Positions 45,101 through 56,900 of a stretch of 64,000 nt of DNA are shown here, in pieces. A model generated the notes under the pieces. The model ran no database searches. It was given only the letters and a program-made list of their open reading frames with translations, and was not told where the DNA came from. The translations under genes and the position numbers were made by a program. Origin of the DNA: Bacteroidota bacterium (GTDB lineage Bacteria; Bacteroidota; Bacteroidia; Flavobacteriales_E; Vicingaceae); contig JABFGJ010000001.1 in the NCBI GenBank assembly GCA_013112545.1, positions 558,001 through 622,000 of the forward strand, in the 5' to 3' direction. The stretch's first letter is position 1, and each line of letters opens with the position of its first letter.

Positions 45101-46459
45101 TTGGCAAAACTTAAAAAAGCATATTTCTGTCAAAACTGTGGAGCACAAGCCAGTAAATGGATTGGGAAATGCCCTTCTTGTAACGAATGGAATACTTATG
45201 TAGAGGAAATAATACAAAAAGACAATACTTCATCAACAAGATCAAGCAAACGTATTTCAAAGCCGATACTTATTTCTGAAATCCAAGAAACTAAAGACAT
45301 AAGGTATAGAACACCAGATAATGAATTAAATAGAGTGCTTGGAGGTGGGCTTGTTCCAGGTTCTTTAGTTTTATTTGGAGGAGAACCGGGAATAGGAAAG
45401 TCAACATTATTGTTGCAAGTCGCATTGGCATGGAGTGGGATTAAGGTTTTATATATTTCAGGTGAAGAAAGTGAACAGCAAATAAAAATGCGAGCAGAAA
45501 GGTTGGGCATAGATAATAACTTGAGTTATTTACTTTCAGAAACATCTATTCAAAACATCTTAACTCATTTAGAAAAGGTCGAAGCTGATGTTGTTGTGGT
45601 TGATAGTATTCAAACCCTTCATTCATCTTTAATTGAATCTTCAGCGGGCAGTATCTCTCAAATTAGGGAGTGTTCTGGCGAGCTAATGCGATTTGCAAAA
45701 GAAACTAATACACCAGTTTTTCTTATAGGACACATCAACAAAGAAGGCAGTATAGCAGGGCCAAAAGTGTTAGAACATATGGTTGATGTTGTGTTGCAAT
45801 TTGAAGGAGACCGAAATCATATGTATCGTTTATTACGCTCTTCTAAAAATAGGTTTGGGCCAACGAATGAAATAGGTATCTATGAAATGCAAGGATCTGG
45901 ATTGCGTGAAGTTGCGAACCCTTCAGAGATTCTAATTTCTAATCGGGACGAGCAGTTGAGCGGTTCGGCTATCTCGTCTAGCTTAGAAGGTTTAAGACCT
46001 ATGCTGATAGAAATACAATCTTTGGTAAGCTCTGCAGCTTATGGAACTCCTCAACGCTCTTCAACTGGATTTGACTTAAGAAGGTTGAATATGCTATTAG
46101 CAGTATTAGAAAAACGTTGTGGGTTTAAGCTAGGAGCAAAAGATGTATTCTTAAATATCGCAGGGGGTATTAAAGTTGAAGATCCAGCAATAGATTTAGC
46201 TGTTGTTTGTGCTGTTTTATCATCTAATGAAGATTTTCCTATTCCCTCTAAAGTATGTTTTGCAGCAGAAGTAGGGCTTTCAGGAGAAATTAGACCAGTC
46301 AATAAAATAGACCAAAGAATAATAGAAGCTCAAAAACTTGGTTTCGAAAAGATTTTCATATCAAAATACAACCTTAAAGGGATTGATCAAGCTAATTTTA
46401 GTATAGAGTTAATTGCAGTTAGCAAAATTGAAGAAGTGTTTAATCAATTGTTTGGCTGA
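45101..46459 (+). CDS. radA: DNA repair protein RadA, TTG start
   Basis: RadA is a RecA-like ATPase that aids branch migration in homologous recombination. The 452 residues start AKLKKAYFCQNCG with a zinc finger (CQNC and CPSC). The Walker A motif is GGEPGIGKST, the RadA motif is KNRFGPTNEIG, and a Lon-protease-like C-terminal domain follows. The TTG start is supported because the next residues match the family N-terminus exactly. Its stop overlaps the next ATG (TGATG). Confidence 0.96.
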   Translation: MAKLKKAYFCQNCGAQASKWIGKCPSCNEWNTYVEEIIQKDNTSSTRSSKRISKPILISEIQETKDIRYRTPDNELNRVLGGGLVPGSLVLFGGEPGIGKSTLLLQVALAWSGIKVLYISGEESEQQIKMRAERLGIDNNLSYLLSETSIQNILTHLEKVEADVVVVDSIQTLHSSLIESSAGSISQIRECSGELMRFAKETNTPVFLIGHINKEGSIAGPKVLEHMVDVVLQFEGDRNHMYRLLRSSKNRFGPTNEIGIYEMQGSGLREVANPSEILISNRDEQLSGSAISSSLEGLRPMLIEIQSLVSSAAYGTPQRSSTGFDLRRLNMLLAVLEKRCGFKLGAKDVFLNIAGGIKVEDPAIDLAVVCAVLSSNEDFPIPSKVCFAAEVGLSGEIRPVNKIDQRIIEAQKLGFEKIFISKYNLKGIDQANFSIELIAVSKIEEVFNQLFG

Positions 46460-47070
46460 TGTTATTGTCTCACCCCCCAAAGTTTTTACAACGCATTTAT
46501 TCATCCCTTCTTTGGTTTATCCCAAATCAAGAATCAGGTATATACCTAACTTTCGACGACGGGCCAACTCCTTTAGTTACTCCAAAAGTTTTAGCATTAT
46601 TGAAAAAATACAATGCCAAAGCAACTTTTTTTTGTTTAGGTAAGAATATAGAGTCAAATCCCAATTTATTTCAATTAATATTGGACGCTGGGCACCAAAT
46701 AGGTAATCACACCTATTCACATTTAAATGGCTGGAAAACAAACAACTCAGTTTACTTAAAAGATATAGAGGCCTGTCAAAAACTTGTAAAATCAAACTTA
46801 TTTAGGCCACCTTATGGCAAAATAAACTCTGCTCAGATTAAGAGGCTGCGAACTAGGTATAAAATTATCATGTGGAGTATTTTAACCAGAGATTACGATC
46901 CTAGAATAACTAAAGAAAAGTGTTTAAAATTAAGTTTACACCAATTAAAACCAGGCTCTATATTGGTGTTTCACGACAGTATAAAAGCAGAGAATAACAT
47001 GCTTTATGCTTTAGAAGGTGTTTTGAAATACGCTCAAAAGCACGAGCTCAAGTGTGAAATAATCCAATAA
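46459..47070 (+). CDS. Polysaccharide deacetylase family protein
   Basis: The 203-residue protein is a NodB-type carbohydrate esterase (CE4) with YLTFDDGPTP (catalytic and metal aspartates), GNHTYSHLNGW (metal histidines), RPPYGKIN and LVFHDSIKAE. Such enzymes remove acetyl groups from chitin-like, peptidoglycan or capsule sugars. No strong signal peptide is present. It is coupled to radA by a one-base overlap and ends immediately against the converging PorP/SprF gene. Confidence 0.92.
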   Translation: MLLSHPPKFLQRIYSSLLWFIPNQESGIYLTFDDGPTPLVTPKVLALLKKYNAKATFFCLGKNIESNPNLFQLILDAGHQIGNHTYSHLNGWKTNNSVYLKDIEACQKLVKSNLFRPPYGKINSAQIKRLRTRYKIIMWSILTRDYDPRITKEKCLKLSLHQLKPGSILVFHDSIKAENNMLYALEGVLKYAQKHELKCEIIQ

Positions 47071-47991
47071 TTACTCTTCCTCTTCTACTTTTTCTCGATC
47101 GCGTTTATTAAACTTGATCGAAAGCATAATTTCATGAGTTCCGGTACTATAGTTTTTAATTCCAGATTGTAGAATATCATAGGAATAACCTAATGAAAAG
47201 CTATCTTGAAAAGTATATCCGCCTAATAAAACAATAGCATCATCTTGTCTATAAGAAAGCCCTAGCCAAACAGATTTTTGATAGATTCCTCTGAGGCTAG
47301 CCTCATATTGAACTGGAGTTGGTTTTACATATTTAACAAGAAAAGAAGGTTCAATATTTAAATTATTCCCAAGGTCTATCGTATAACCTCCCATAGCAAA
47401 ATAATGATTTACTAGTCTCCCGGTAGGATCTTTTATCGAGCTTTTAAAATCTAGTTGATTTTGAATAAGCTGTGGAGCTGAACCACCAAAGAAAAATTTT
47501 GGCCCATAAAGATAGAAGCTAAAGCCTGCATCTGGATAAAGGTTGGACTCCTGCGCTCTACTAATTACATTATCTGTTTGATCTTTAAAAAAGATTTCTG
47601 TTCCATCAACCGTATAGCTTAATATTCCAGCATTTATTGCAAACGAAAGCTTAATCTCGCTTGATAATTTTACATGATAGGAGTAGGATAAATTAAACCC
47701 ATTTCTTCGAGTTGGCCCAGTAACATCGACAAACATATACCCACCAATTCCCATCTTTTGATTAGCGATTGGGCCGTTTACACTTAAAATATATGTTCTA
47801 GGAGCGTCTTTAATTCCTTCCCACTGGCTTCTATAATTAGATTGACCAACAAAGTAGTTTTCACTACCTGCAGAAGCTGGATTAATTACATATCGGTTTA
47901 AGATATACTGACTATATTGAGGTAATTGCTGAGCCATGATTCCACTTACAAGCAGAATAGAACACGCAATATATAAAATAATTTTTTTCAT
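47071..47991 (-). CDS. PorP/SprF family type IX secretion membrane protein
   Basis: The 306-residue protein has a signal peptide (IILYIACSILLVSGIMAQ) and the PorP/SprF pattern: QLPQYSQYILNRYVINPASAGSENY, YRSQWEGIKDAPRTYILS, GIGGYMFVDVTGP, and a beta-barrel C-terminus (FSLGYSYDI). SprF is needed for secretion of SprB in Flavobacterium johnsoniae, and homologues are commonly paired with type B T9SS substrates. It starts one base after the giant repeat gene's stop, so it is almost surely the dedicated partner. I chose the second ATG (MKKII). Confidence 0.93.
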   Translation of the reverse strand: MKKIILYIACSILLVSGIMAQQLPQYSQYILNRYVINPASAGSENYFVGQSNYRSQWEGIKDAPRTYILSVNGPIANQKMGIGGYMFVDVTGPTRRNGFNLSYSYHVKLSSEIKLSFAINAGILSYTVDGTEIFFKDQTDNVISRAQESNLYPDAGFSFYLYGPKFFFGGSAPQLIQNQLDFKSSIKDPTGRLVNHYFAMGGYTIDLGNNLNIEPSFLVKYVKPTPVQYEASLRGIYQKSVWLGLSYRQDDAIVLLGGYTFQDSFSLGYSYDILQSGIKNYSTGTHEIMLSIKFNKRDREKVEEEE

Positions 47992-47992
47992 A

Positions 47993-50900
47993 CTATTTAA
48001 CAATTGTTATTGGTCCTGTAAATGGCTCAAAGCGTTTGCTATTTAAATCAATCACGTAATAATAAGTACCAATAGGAAGTGCTTTACCTTCATATGTACC
48101 ATCCCAAGCAACTTTATATCCATTAGATTGCTCAAAGACTAATGCTCCCCATCTGTTGTAAATCATAACTTTAGCATTTGGGAATTCTTCTAAGAAATCA
48201 ATTTCCCACTTATCGTTTACACCATCGCCATTTGGAGTTATACCTGAAGGAATTTTAATTTCAGGAGTATAATCTACCAAGATAGAGTCAACAAAGCTAC
48301 AACCTGTTGTGTCAGTTACGGTTAAAGTATATAGTAAAGTTTTCTTAGGTGCAGCAAAAGGTTCTGCAATTGTACTGTCGTTTAACCCAAAACCTGGAGT
48401 CCATAAATAGCTATATTGACTTTTTGTACCACTTAGTTTAAATGCTGCTATTTCATCTTTAAATATTTTAATAGAAGAGGCAAGACCAACTACTGGGTTT
48501 GAAACCACCGATACAAGATATTCACTAGTGTCAGTGCAAGAACCATTGCTTGCAATTAAATAAAATTTATAATCACCTATAGATCTATATATAGTGGTGT
48601 CCTCACTTTTCGTGAATAATGTTGAGGTGTTATCTATATACCAAGCAAAGTTTGTTACAGTAGAGCCAATAATTGTTCCGTCTAAATAGATGCTATCACC
48701 AGAACAAACAATACCAGATGCAGGTACTTGAGCAACAACTGTATCCGTTGCAGAGATATTTACAGTAGCAATGTTAGAACATCCAGTTGCGTCTGTAACT
48801 GTGACAGTGTTAAGGCCAAAACATAAAGTGTTTGGGGTAGTTCCAATTTGTCCGCCACTCCAATTGAAAGTATATGGAGAGCTACCACCAGATGCTGATA
48901 CATTAGCACTTGCATCACAATCTGAACTACATGATAAATTAGTAGATGATAGAATATTAACCGTTAAAGCAGGAGGATCTGTAAGAGTAACAGAAGTTGT
49001 TGCAGTACAACCATTAGCGTCAGTAGCTGTTAATGCGTATGTTCCAGCACACAGTCCACTTACAGGTATTCCATCCATATTAGGATCATTCCAAGAGTAT
49101 TGATAAAGAATATTTCCACCGGTTGTTGAGATAAATATTTCTCCATCACAAGCTCCGTTACAAGAGATGTTTTTCACAATTGATGAGCCAAGTAAAATGG
49201 AATCTGGTTCTTCAACAGTTGCATCTATGTATGTTTTACAACCACTTGTAATATCTGTTATTTCAAGATAGTAATCACCAGCACAAGCAGCATTAATTAA
49301 ATCTGAATTTATAGGAGACACCGCTAGTCCACGATCATTAAACCACTGGAATGTAACTCCAGTTATAATTGGCCCAATATTGCTAATCAATGAGCCGTCA
49401 CAACTGCTATTACAAGTTACATCAGTTATACTAGGAATAGTGCTATATTGATTGCCATTATTTGGTAGAGTAAGTGTCTTTTCTAACTGACAGCCATTTG
49501 CATCACTTACTGTTAAATAATAGATTCCTGCACACAGTCCATTTTGTACGTTTGAATTAGACAATGCCGATGGACCCCAAGTGTATGAGTATGGTTTAGT
49601 GCCACCTTTTACGTCAAGTCTAATTGAACCATCACAAGGGATAGAATTACATGTTTGTGCGATAATGTTTGATTGCAAACTCATAGCGGCAGGGCTATTA
49701 ATTTCTATATTAACGACCCTAGAACATCCTTTTACATCTGATACTTGGAGGGTATAATTCCCAGGGCATAAATTATTTTGTGTATTGCTAGTAGCTCCAT
49801 TATGTAGCCATAAATAGGTGTAAGGCGCTATTCCACCAATAGGAGTTACAGTAGCTCTTCCATCGCAACTTGAAGCACAAGAAGCAGGAGTAATACTTAC
49901 GGATTCCCCTGTTGGGCCACCAGTTGTATTAATAGTAATGTTTACAGTTTTGCTACATCCAATTGCATCTGTTACAACTGCCGTATAAACTCCACCACAT
50001 AAAGCAGTAGCACTGTCTAAAGTTGAGCCATTACTCCACAAGTATGTGTATGGAGCTGTACCACCTGTAACATTAAGTTTAGCTTCTCCATTACATAAAC
50101 CACAGTTAGCTTCTTTATATGCGATATTAACTAATATCTCATCCGGACCAGTTACAGTAGCAGTATCAAATGCAACACAGCCTAGGTTATCAGATACGCT
50201 TATGGTATAAGAGCCAGCTTTTAAATTTTGAATATCTCCAGTTGTATGGCCAAATGGCAACCAGTTATATGTAAAAGGGTTATTTGCGCCAGTTACTGTA
50301 GTATAAATTGCACCGTCTTGATCACCTAAACAAGTTACATTGTTGATAGAGTCAACAGTTATTGTTGGGCCATTCGTATTGCCAAGTGTTGTAAGGAACG
50401 TTTCTTCACAACCGTTGTCATCTGTTACTCTTAGATAATAAATGCCTGCTGCAACATTGCTAATGTTTGGATTGATTTGACCAACCAATAAAACACTTGC
50501 AGCATCAAACCATTGGTAATCGTAATCGAATATTACAGTACCGCCTGTTATTACTGCATTAATAAACCCATCAGCTTGTCCGCAAGTTGCGTCAATGGTG
50601 CTAAAGGTTGCTTTTATTTGCGCAGGACCAGTTAAAGTGTAAGTTAAAGTAGTATCACAACCATTTGCATCAGAAATAACAACGGTGTATTTTCCAGCTA
50701 GTAATTGCGAAGCATTAGCTGTGCCCTGACCAGCAATAGGTCCAGGACTCCAAACATAACTATAAGTACCAGAACCTCCACTAACATTTAAGTTAATGCT
50801 ACCGTTAAAAGCACCAAAACAACTAGGGTTAGTCAAATTAGCAGAAACTAAGAATTGATTTGCTTGACCAATGCTGATGGTCTCAATAGCTTTACATCCG

Positions 50901-53900
50901 CTATTATTGGTTACAATTACATAATAATCACCTGCACAAAGATTGTTTGCAGTTGATGTTGTAATACCCAGAGATGTTGAAGTTGTTGCATTAAACCACT
51001 CAATAGTACAGCTAGGGTCTAAGCATACAAAAGAGGCCGTAGCTTGTCCATCGCAAGCTCCAAAGCAACTAGCATCATTTTTAGTAATTGTAACTGCTTC
51101 TGAACCAATATCGCTTACAGCTACACTAAAACGGTCGAAGCAACCAGTTCCATCAGCAATATCAACATAATAAAGTCCAGAAGAAATAGAGTTTATGGAA
51201 TTTGTATTTCCAATAGAAGTTAAACTACTATTAAACCACTCGAATGTATAATTACTGGAAGAGCCACCACTAGCAATAACTGTTACCGCTCCATTAGGAA
51301 TATTACACGCAGGTTGAGTGATGTTGAAATTAGCTACAATTGGAGGTGGGCCGTTGATTGTGTAATTTTTTACAAGCTCACACCCACTTGCGTCCGAAAT
51401 AGTAACTGCATAATTTCCAACACAAAGAGATTTGGCCGTATCGCTAGTCACGCCAGTTATGGTTCCTGAAGGCCAGCTAAAGGTATAAGGTGCAAGTCCA
51501 CCACTTGGGGTAACATAGGCTTCTCCATCGCAAACAGTTAGATTAGTACAACTTTGATCAAAAGTGCTTACTACTGCAGTTAATGGGCTATTTGAATTAA
51601 TTGTTAATGAAATAGTAGTATCACAGTTTCCACCATCAGATATTGTAACTGTGTATGTTCCTCCACATAAATTAGTACGAATTCTTGTTGTTTCTCCTGT
51701 ATTCCAAGAATAAGTATATATCCCTGTTCCACCGCTTGGGTTAAGAGTTATAGAGCCATCACAGTTTCCTGAACAAGTTTCATCTGTAACAAATTCATTG
51801 GGTAAAATTGGGCTTCCACCTTGAATACTGAAAGTTTGTGAGGTAGTACAACCATTGTCATCCGTAACTGTTACAGAGTAATTGCCCGCAGCGAGATTAT
51901 TGATGTTTGGACCTGTTGCCCCAGTGGACCAATTATAAGTGTAATTAGCGGACACTGTTCCGCCTGTTGCAGAAGCACTAGCGGTACCATCATTTCCTGG
52001 AGAGCAAGTTTCATTGGTTTTATTTACAGATAAAATAATTCTAGTTGGTTCATTAACTCGAATTGATTTAACAACAAAACAGGCTGAAACAGGATCTGTA
52101 ACTGTTACGGTGTAAATTCCTGCAGATAATCCAGAAATAGTGTCCGTATTTCCTCCATTAGACCAGTTATAAGTTACTCCAGTTTTAGAAACTGTAGCAT
52201 AAGCTTTTCCATTAGATAAGCCAAAACAAGTAATGTTAATTGAATCTAAATCTAAGTTAAATGGGGCATTTTGGTTAATGATGTAGTTTTCAACTCCCAT
52301 ACATCCTTTACTATCTGTAATTGTTACTGTAAAAGCACCTGCGTTTAAGTTATTATTAGAATTATTAGTCGTGTTGCCTGCTCCCCAATTATACACAAAA
52401 GGAGATTTTCCTCCTACAACAGTATTTATAGTAGCAGACCCATCATTACCAGGAATACAAGAAGCTGGCTTAGTAATTATGTTTGCACTTATACCTGCTG
52501 GTTCATTTACAATGATAGAAGCTGTTTCTGTACAACCCGATATTGGGTCAGTAACAGTAACAGTATATGTGCCTGCACCTATATTTTTTATAGTATCAGT
52601 TATGCCACCATTAGACCAACTATAGGTAACGCCACTTATGGAAACTGTTGCATAGGCTTTACCATCAGTGAATCCATTACAAGTAGGATCAACTGCATTT
52701 AAAGTAACATTGTATGGAGCATTACTATTAATGGTATAAGTTTCTATTACACTACAGTTGTTTTTATCTGAAATTGTTACTGTGTATGTTCCAGCACTTA
52801 AATTGTTGCTAAAATTATTAGACGTATTTCCTGCGCCCCAATTATATGTATAAGGAAGGGTGCCTCCACTAATTGTTAATGTGCTTACTGACCCATCATT
52901 TCCTGGAGTGCAAGTCTCAGGGTTAGTTGCAAGTGTAACAACAATTGGGTTGGGTTCGTTTACAACTATTGATTTAGTTTCTACACAGCCACTAAATGGG
53001 TCGCTAACAGTTACTGTGTATGTTCCTGCAACGAGGTTGCGAATTGTATCTGTGTTACCACCATTAGACCATGTATAGGTTAACCCTACAAATGAGGCAG
53101 TTGCGTATGCCTTACCGTCAGATAGACCGTTGCAAGTAACATCTATAGAGTCTAAATCAAGTGTAAATGGTGCATCACTATTTATAATGAAAGGCTCATT
53201 AACAGAACATTGTGAAGCATCAGTAATGGTTAGCATATATGCACCAGCACTTAGATTATTTCTAAAATTATTAGAAGTATTTCCTGCTCCCCAATTAAAA
53301 GTATAGGGTGCATTTCCTCCAATTGTATTTATAGCTGTTACTGACCCATCACCTCCAGGAACACATGACTCTGGATTAGTAGTTATAATAGTTTGTATTT
53401 GCAAAGGCTCATTTACTACAATTGATTTGCTTCCAATACAGCCTGAGACTGGGTCGCTAACAGTAACAGTATAAGTTCCTGCTGTAAGGTTAAATATTGT
53501 ATCAGAAACACCACCATTAGACCAGTTATAAGTAACCCCACCAATTGAAGCGGTTACATATGCTTTTCCGTCATTTAAACCAAAGCAACTTACATCAATT
53601 GAATCTAGGTCTATATCAAATGGGGCTTTGTTGTCAATTACATAATTTTTAACAATGCTGCAACCAGATGCGTCTGTAACAGTTAAATTATAATTACCTG
53701 CAATTAAGTTGTTATTTGAATTGGTTGATGTGTTTCCAGCCCCCCAGTTATAGGTGTATGGGACTATACCTCCATTGATAGTGGAAACAGTAGCAGATCC
53801 ATCTGCACCTGGACTACATGACTCGGCGACTAAAGTTAATCCAACTGTTATTTGAATGGGTTGGTTAACTATAATGGAAGCGGTTTCTGAACAGCCATTA

Positions 53901-56900
53901 ACAGGGTCAGTAACAGTAACACGATAAGTGCCCGCTATCAAATTTGAAATAGTATCAGTTATACCTCCATTCGACCACCTAAAAGTTAATCCTGGATCAG
54001 ATGCAGTAACGTAGGCTTTACCATCAGCTAAACCAAAGCAAGACACGTTTACTGAATCTAAATCTATTGTAAATGCGGCATTACTGTTAATTGTGTAGTT
54101 ATTAACGACAGAACAATTATCATCATCAGTTAAAGTATAGGTATAATTACCAGCACTTAAATTAAGATTAAAATTATTAGTTGTATTTCCAGCACCCCAA
54201 TCATATGTATATGGGGTCTTGCCTCCAGAAACGCTTATTATTGATGCAGAACCATCATTACCAGGGGAGCAACTTTCTGGAGTTAAGGCAATCTGAGGTA
54301 TAATTTGTGCAGGTTGATTAACTTTTATAGATCCTGTTGAAACACAACCACTACCTGGATCAGTAACGGTAACACGGTAAGTTCCAGCAGTAAGATTTCT
54401 TATAGTATCCGTATTTCCTCCATTTGACCAATTAAATGTAAGCCCTGAAGTAGAAACTGTAACATATGCTTTTCCGTCATTTAAACCAAAGCAACTTACA
54501 TCAATTGAATCTAGATTTGCGCTAAAAGGAGCTGTGTTGTCTATTGTATAATTTTCGACAGTTATACATGATTTCGAATCTGTAATTGTAACATTGTAAT
54601 TGCCTGCAACTAAATTGTTGTTTGTATTGATTGTTGTGTTTCCAGCTCCCCAGTTATACGTATATGGGCCTGTTCCTCCTATAGGATTAGAAGTAACAGA
54701 TCCATCATTACCAGGACTACAAGATTCATTAACAATTACAAATCCACCATTTATTTGCGCAGGCTCATTAACTATGATAGAACCTGTTGAGATACAACCA
54801 CTCACAGGGTCAGTTACAGTTAATCTATATGTTCCGGCAATTAAATTCTTAATAGTATCTGTAGTTCCACCAGTTGACCACAAATAAGTTACACCAGGCA
54901 ACGAGACTGTTGCATATGCTTTACCATTGCTTAATCCGAAACAAGTAACGTCAACTGAATCAATGTCAACAGTAAAAGGAGCAGTATTATTAATGGTAAA
55001 TGTACTTACAACAGAACAGTTGTTGTTGTCAGAAATAGTAACCCTATAATTTCCTGCAGTTAAATTATTAAGCGTATTGTTACTTGTATTGCCGCTTCCC
55101 CAATTATAAGTGTAGGCTCCAGTTCCACCTGTAGGGTTAGCAGTTACACTTCCATCATTTCCTGGCGAACAGCTTTCGGGTGTTGTAGCTAAAACTGGAT
55201 TTATAACACTGGGTTCGGTTATTGTTTTACATTCAGACTGAACACAACCTGTAGCTAGATCAGTAACTGTAACACAATATAACCCAGGTGAAAGACCAGT
55301 GTGAACTTTATTTGGAGCTAGCCCATTATTCCAACTGTAAACAGGGTTTGTTGCATTATTCGTCGCTGTTAATCCACCATTGTTTAATCCATTACATGTT
55401 GAATTTGAAGTGGTTAAATTCAAGTTGAAAATAGTGGCTGAGTTAACTGTTATCGTTATTGTTGAAGAACAATTATTATCATCAAAAACGGTTACATTGT
55501 AGTTGCCTGCAGTTAATCCAGTTTGATTCTTTTGTGCTGGTAATCCGCTATCCCAAGCATAAGTATAATTGTTAGGGACGGCAACGGTTCCTCCACTAGG
55601 GTTTAAGGTAATAGATCCATCGTTTCCAGGACTGCATGTTTCAACTTGTGTTGTAAATGCTATAACAATAGGGCTTGGGTCTGATAAATTAAAACGAGCT
55701 GTTTCAATACAACCACTTCCTGCATCAGTTATAGTAACATTGTATGTATTTGCTGTTAAGTTGGTCAGGTCTTCCGAAGTACTTCCATTATCCCAAAGGT
55801 AAGTAACCGTACCGCTAGCACCTGTTACTGTTAAATCAATAGCTCCGTCAGAAAGTCCGTTGCATGAAATAGGAGTGACAATGGATGTTAAATTAAAAGG
55901 AGCATCTTGATTGATAAAGTAAGGTATAGCTTGAGAGCAACCAGCACTGTCCGTAATCGTTACAGTATAATTTCCAGTTGCTAAACCGCTGTTTGAATTA
56001 TTAGATGTGTTTCCGCTTCCCCAATTAAATGTATGAGGCCCTTTTCCACCTGAAGTACTTGTGGCGGTAACTGTACCATCATTTCCTGGTGAACAACTTT
56101 CACCAGTTATGCTAAAAGTTGCCGTGATTTCGGATCCTTCGCCGATAATAAATGTCTCGGTAACTGTACATCCTTGTCGATCGGTAACTACAAGATTATA
56201 AGTACCTGCAGCTACATTTGAGGGATTGGCTCCTGAAATAGTTGATGGGGACCAATCATAGCTTAAAGGATTAGCACCACCCGTGGCAGAAGTAAAGATG
56301 TTTCCATCGCTTCCACCAAAACAAGTTGCATCTTTAAAACTTGAGGAAATAGTAGGGGGAACACTTTTAGGAATATTTATAGACTTCGTTGTTGAACAAC
56401 CATTAATATCACTAACTGTAATTGTATAATTGCCTGATGAAAGTAAATAAATATCACCTTGAAAAACAGTCCCAAATGCAGCAGCAACTGTATATGGCCC
56501 TGTACCACCTTTTGGAGTTAAAAAGGCAGCTCCATCATTTCCAGGTGAACAAGACTCCCATCCTTCAACAACATCTACAGTAATTGGGTTTGGAGACAAG
56601 ACAGTATATGTTTCTACTTTAGTACATGGAGGACTTGCATTGTCTGAAATGGTAACGGTATAGTTTCCTCTGCACAAACCTGTTTGAGTCGCTTGAGCAG
56701 GCAATCCAAGTCCCCAATTATAAACATAACCAGTCGTAATTGTTCCTCCAGTTGGATTTAACGTAATGGTACCATCGCAACTACTAAAACAAGATGTGCT
56801 ATCTAGTGTAGGGTTTCCTTCAATGTCTGAACCAGCTCCAATTGCAAAAGCTTGAATTCTTGTACATCCTCTTGCGTCAGTAACTGTAACCGAATAAACA

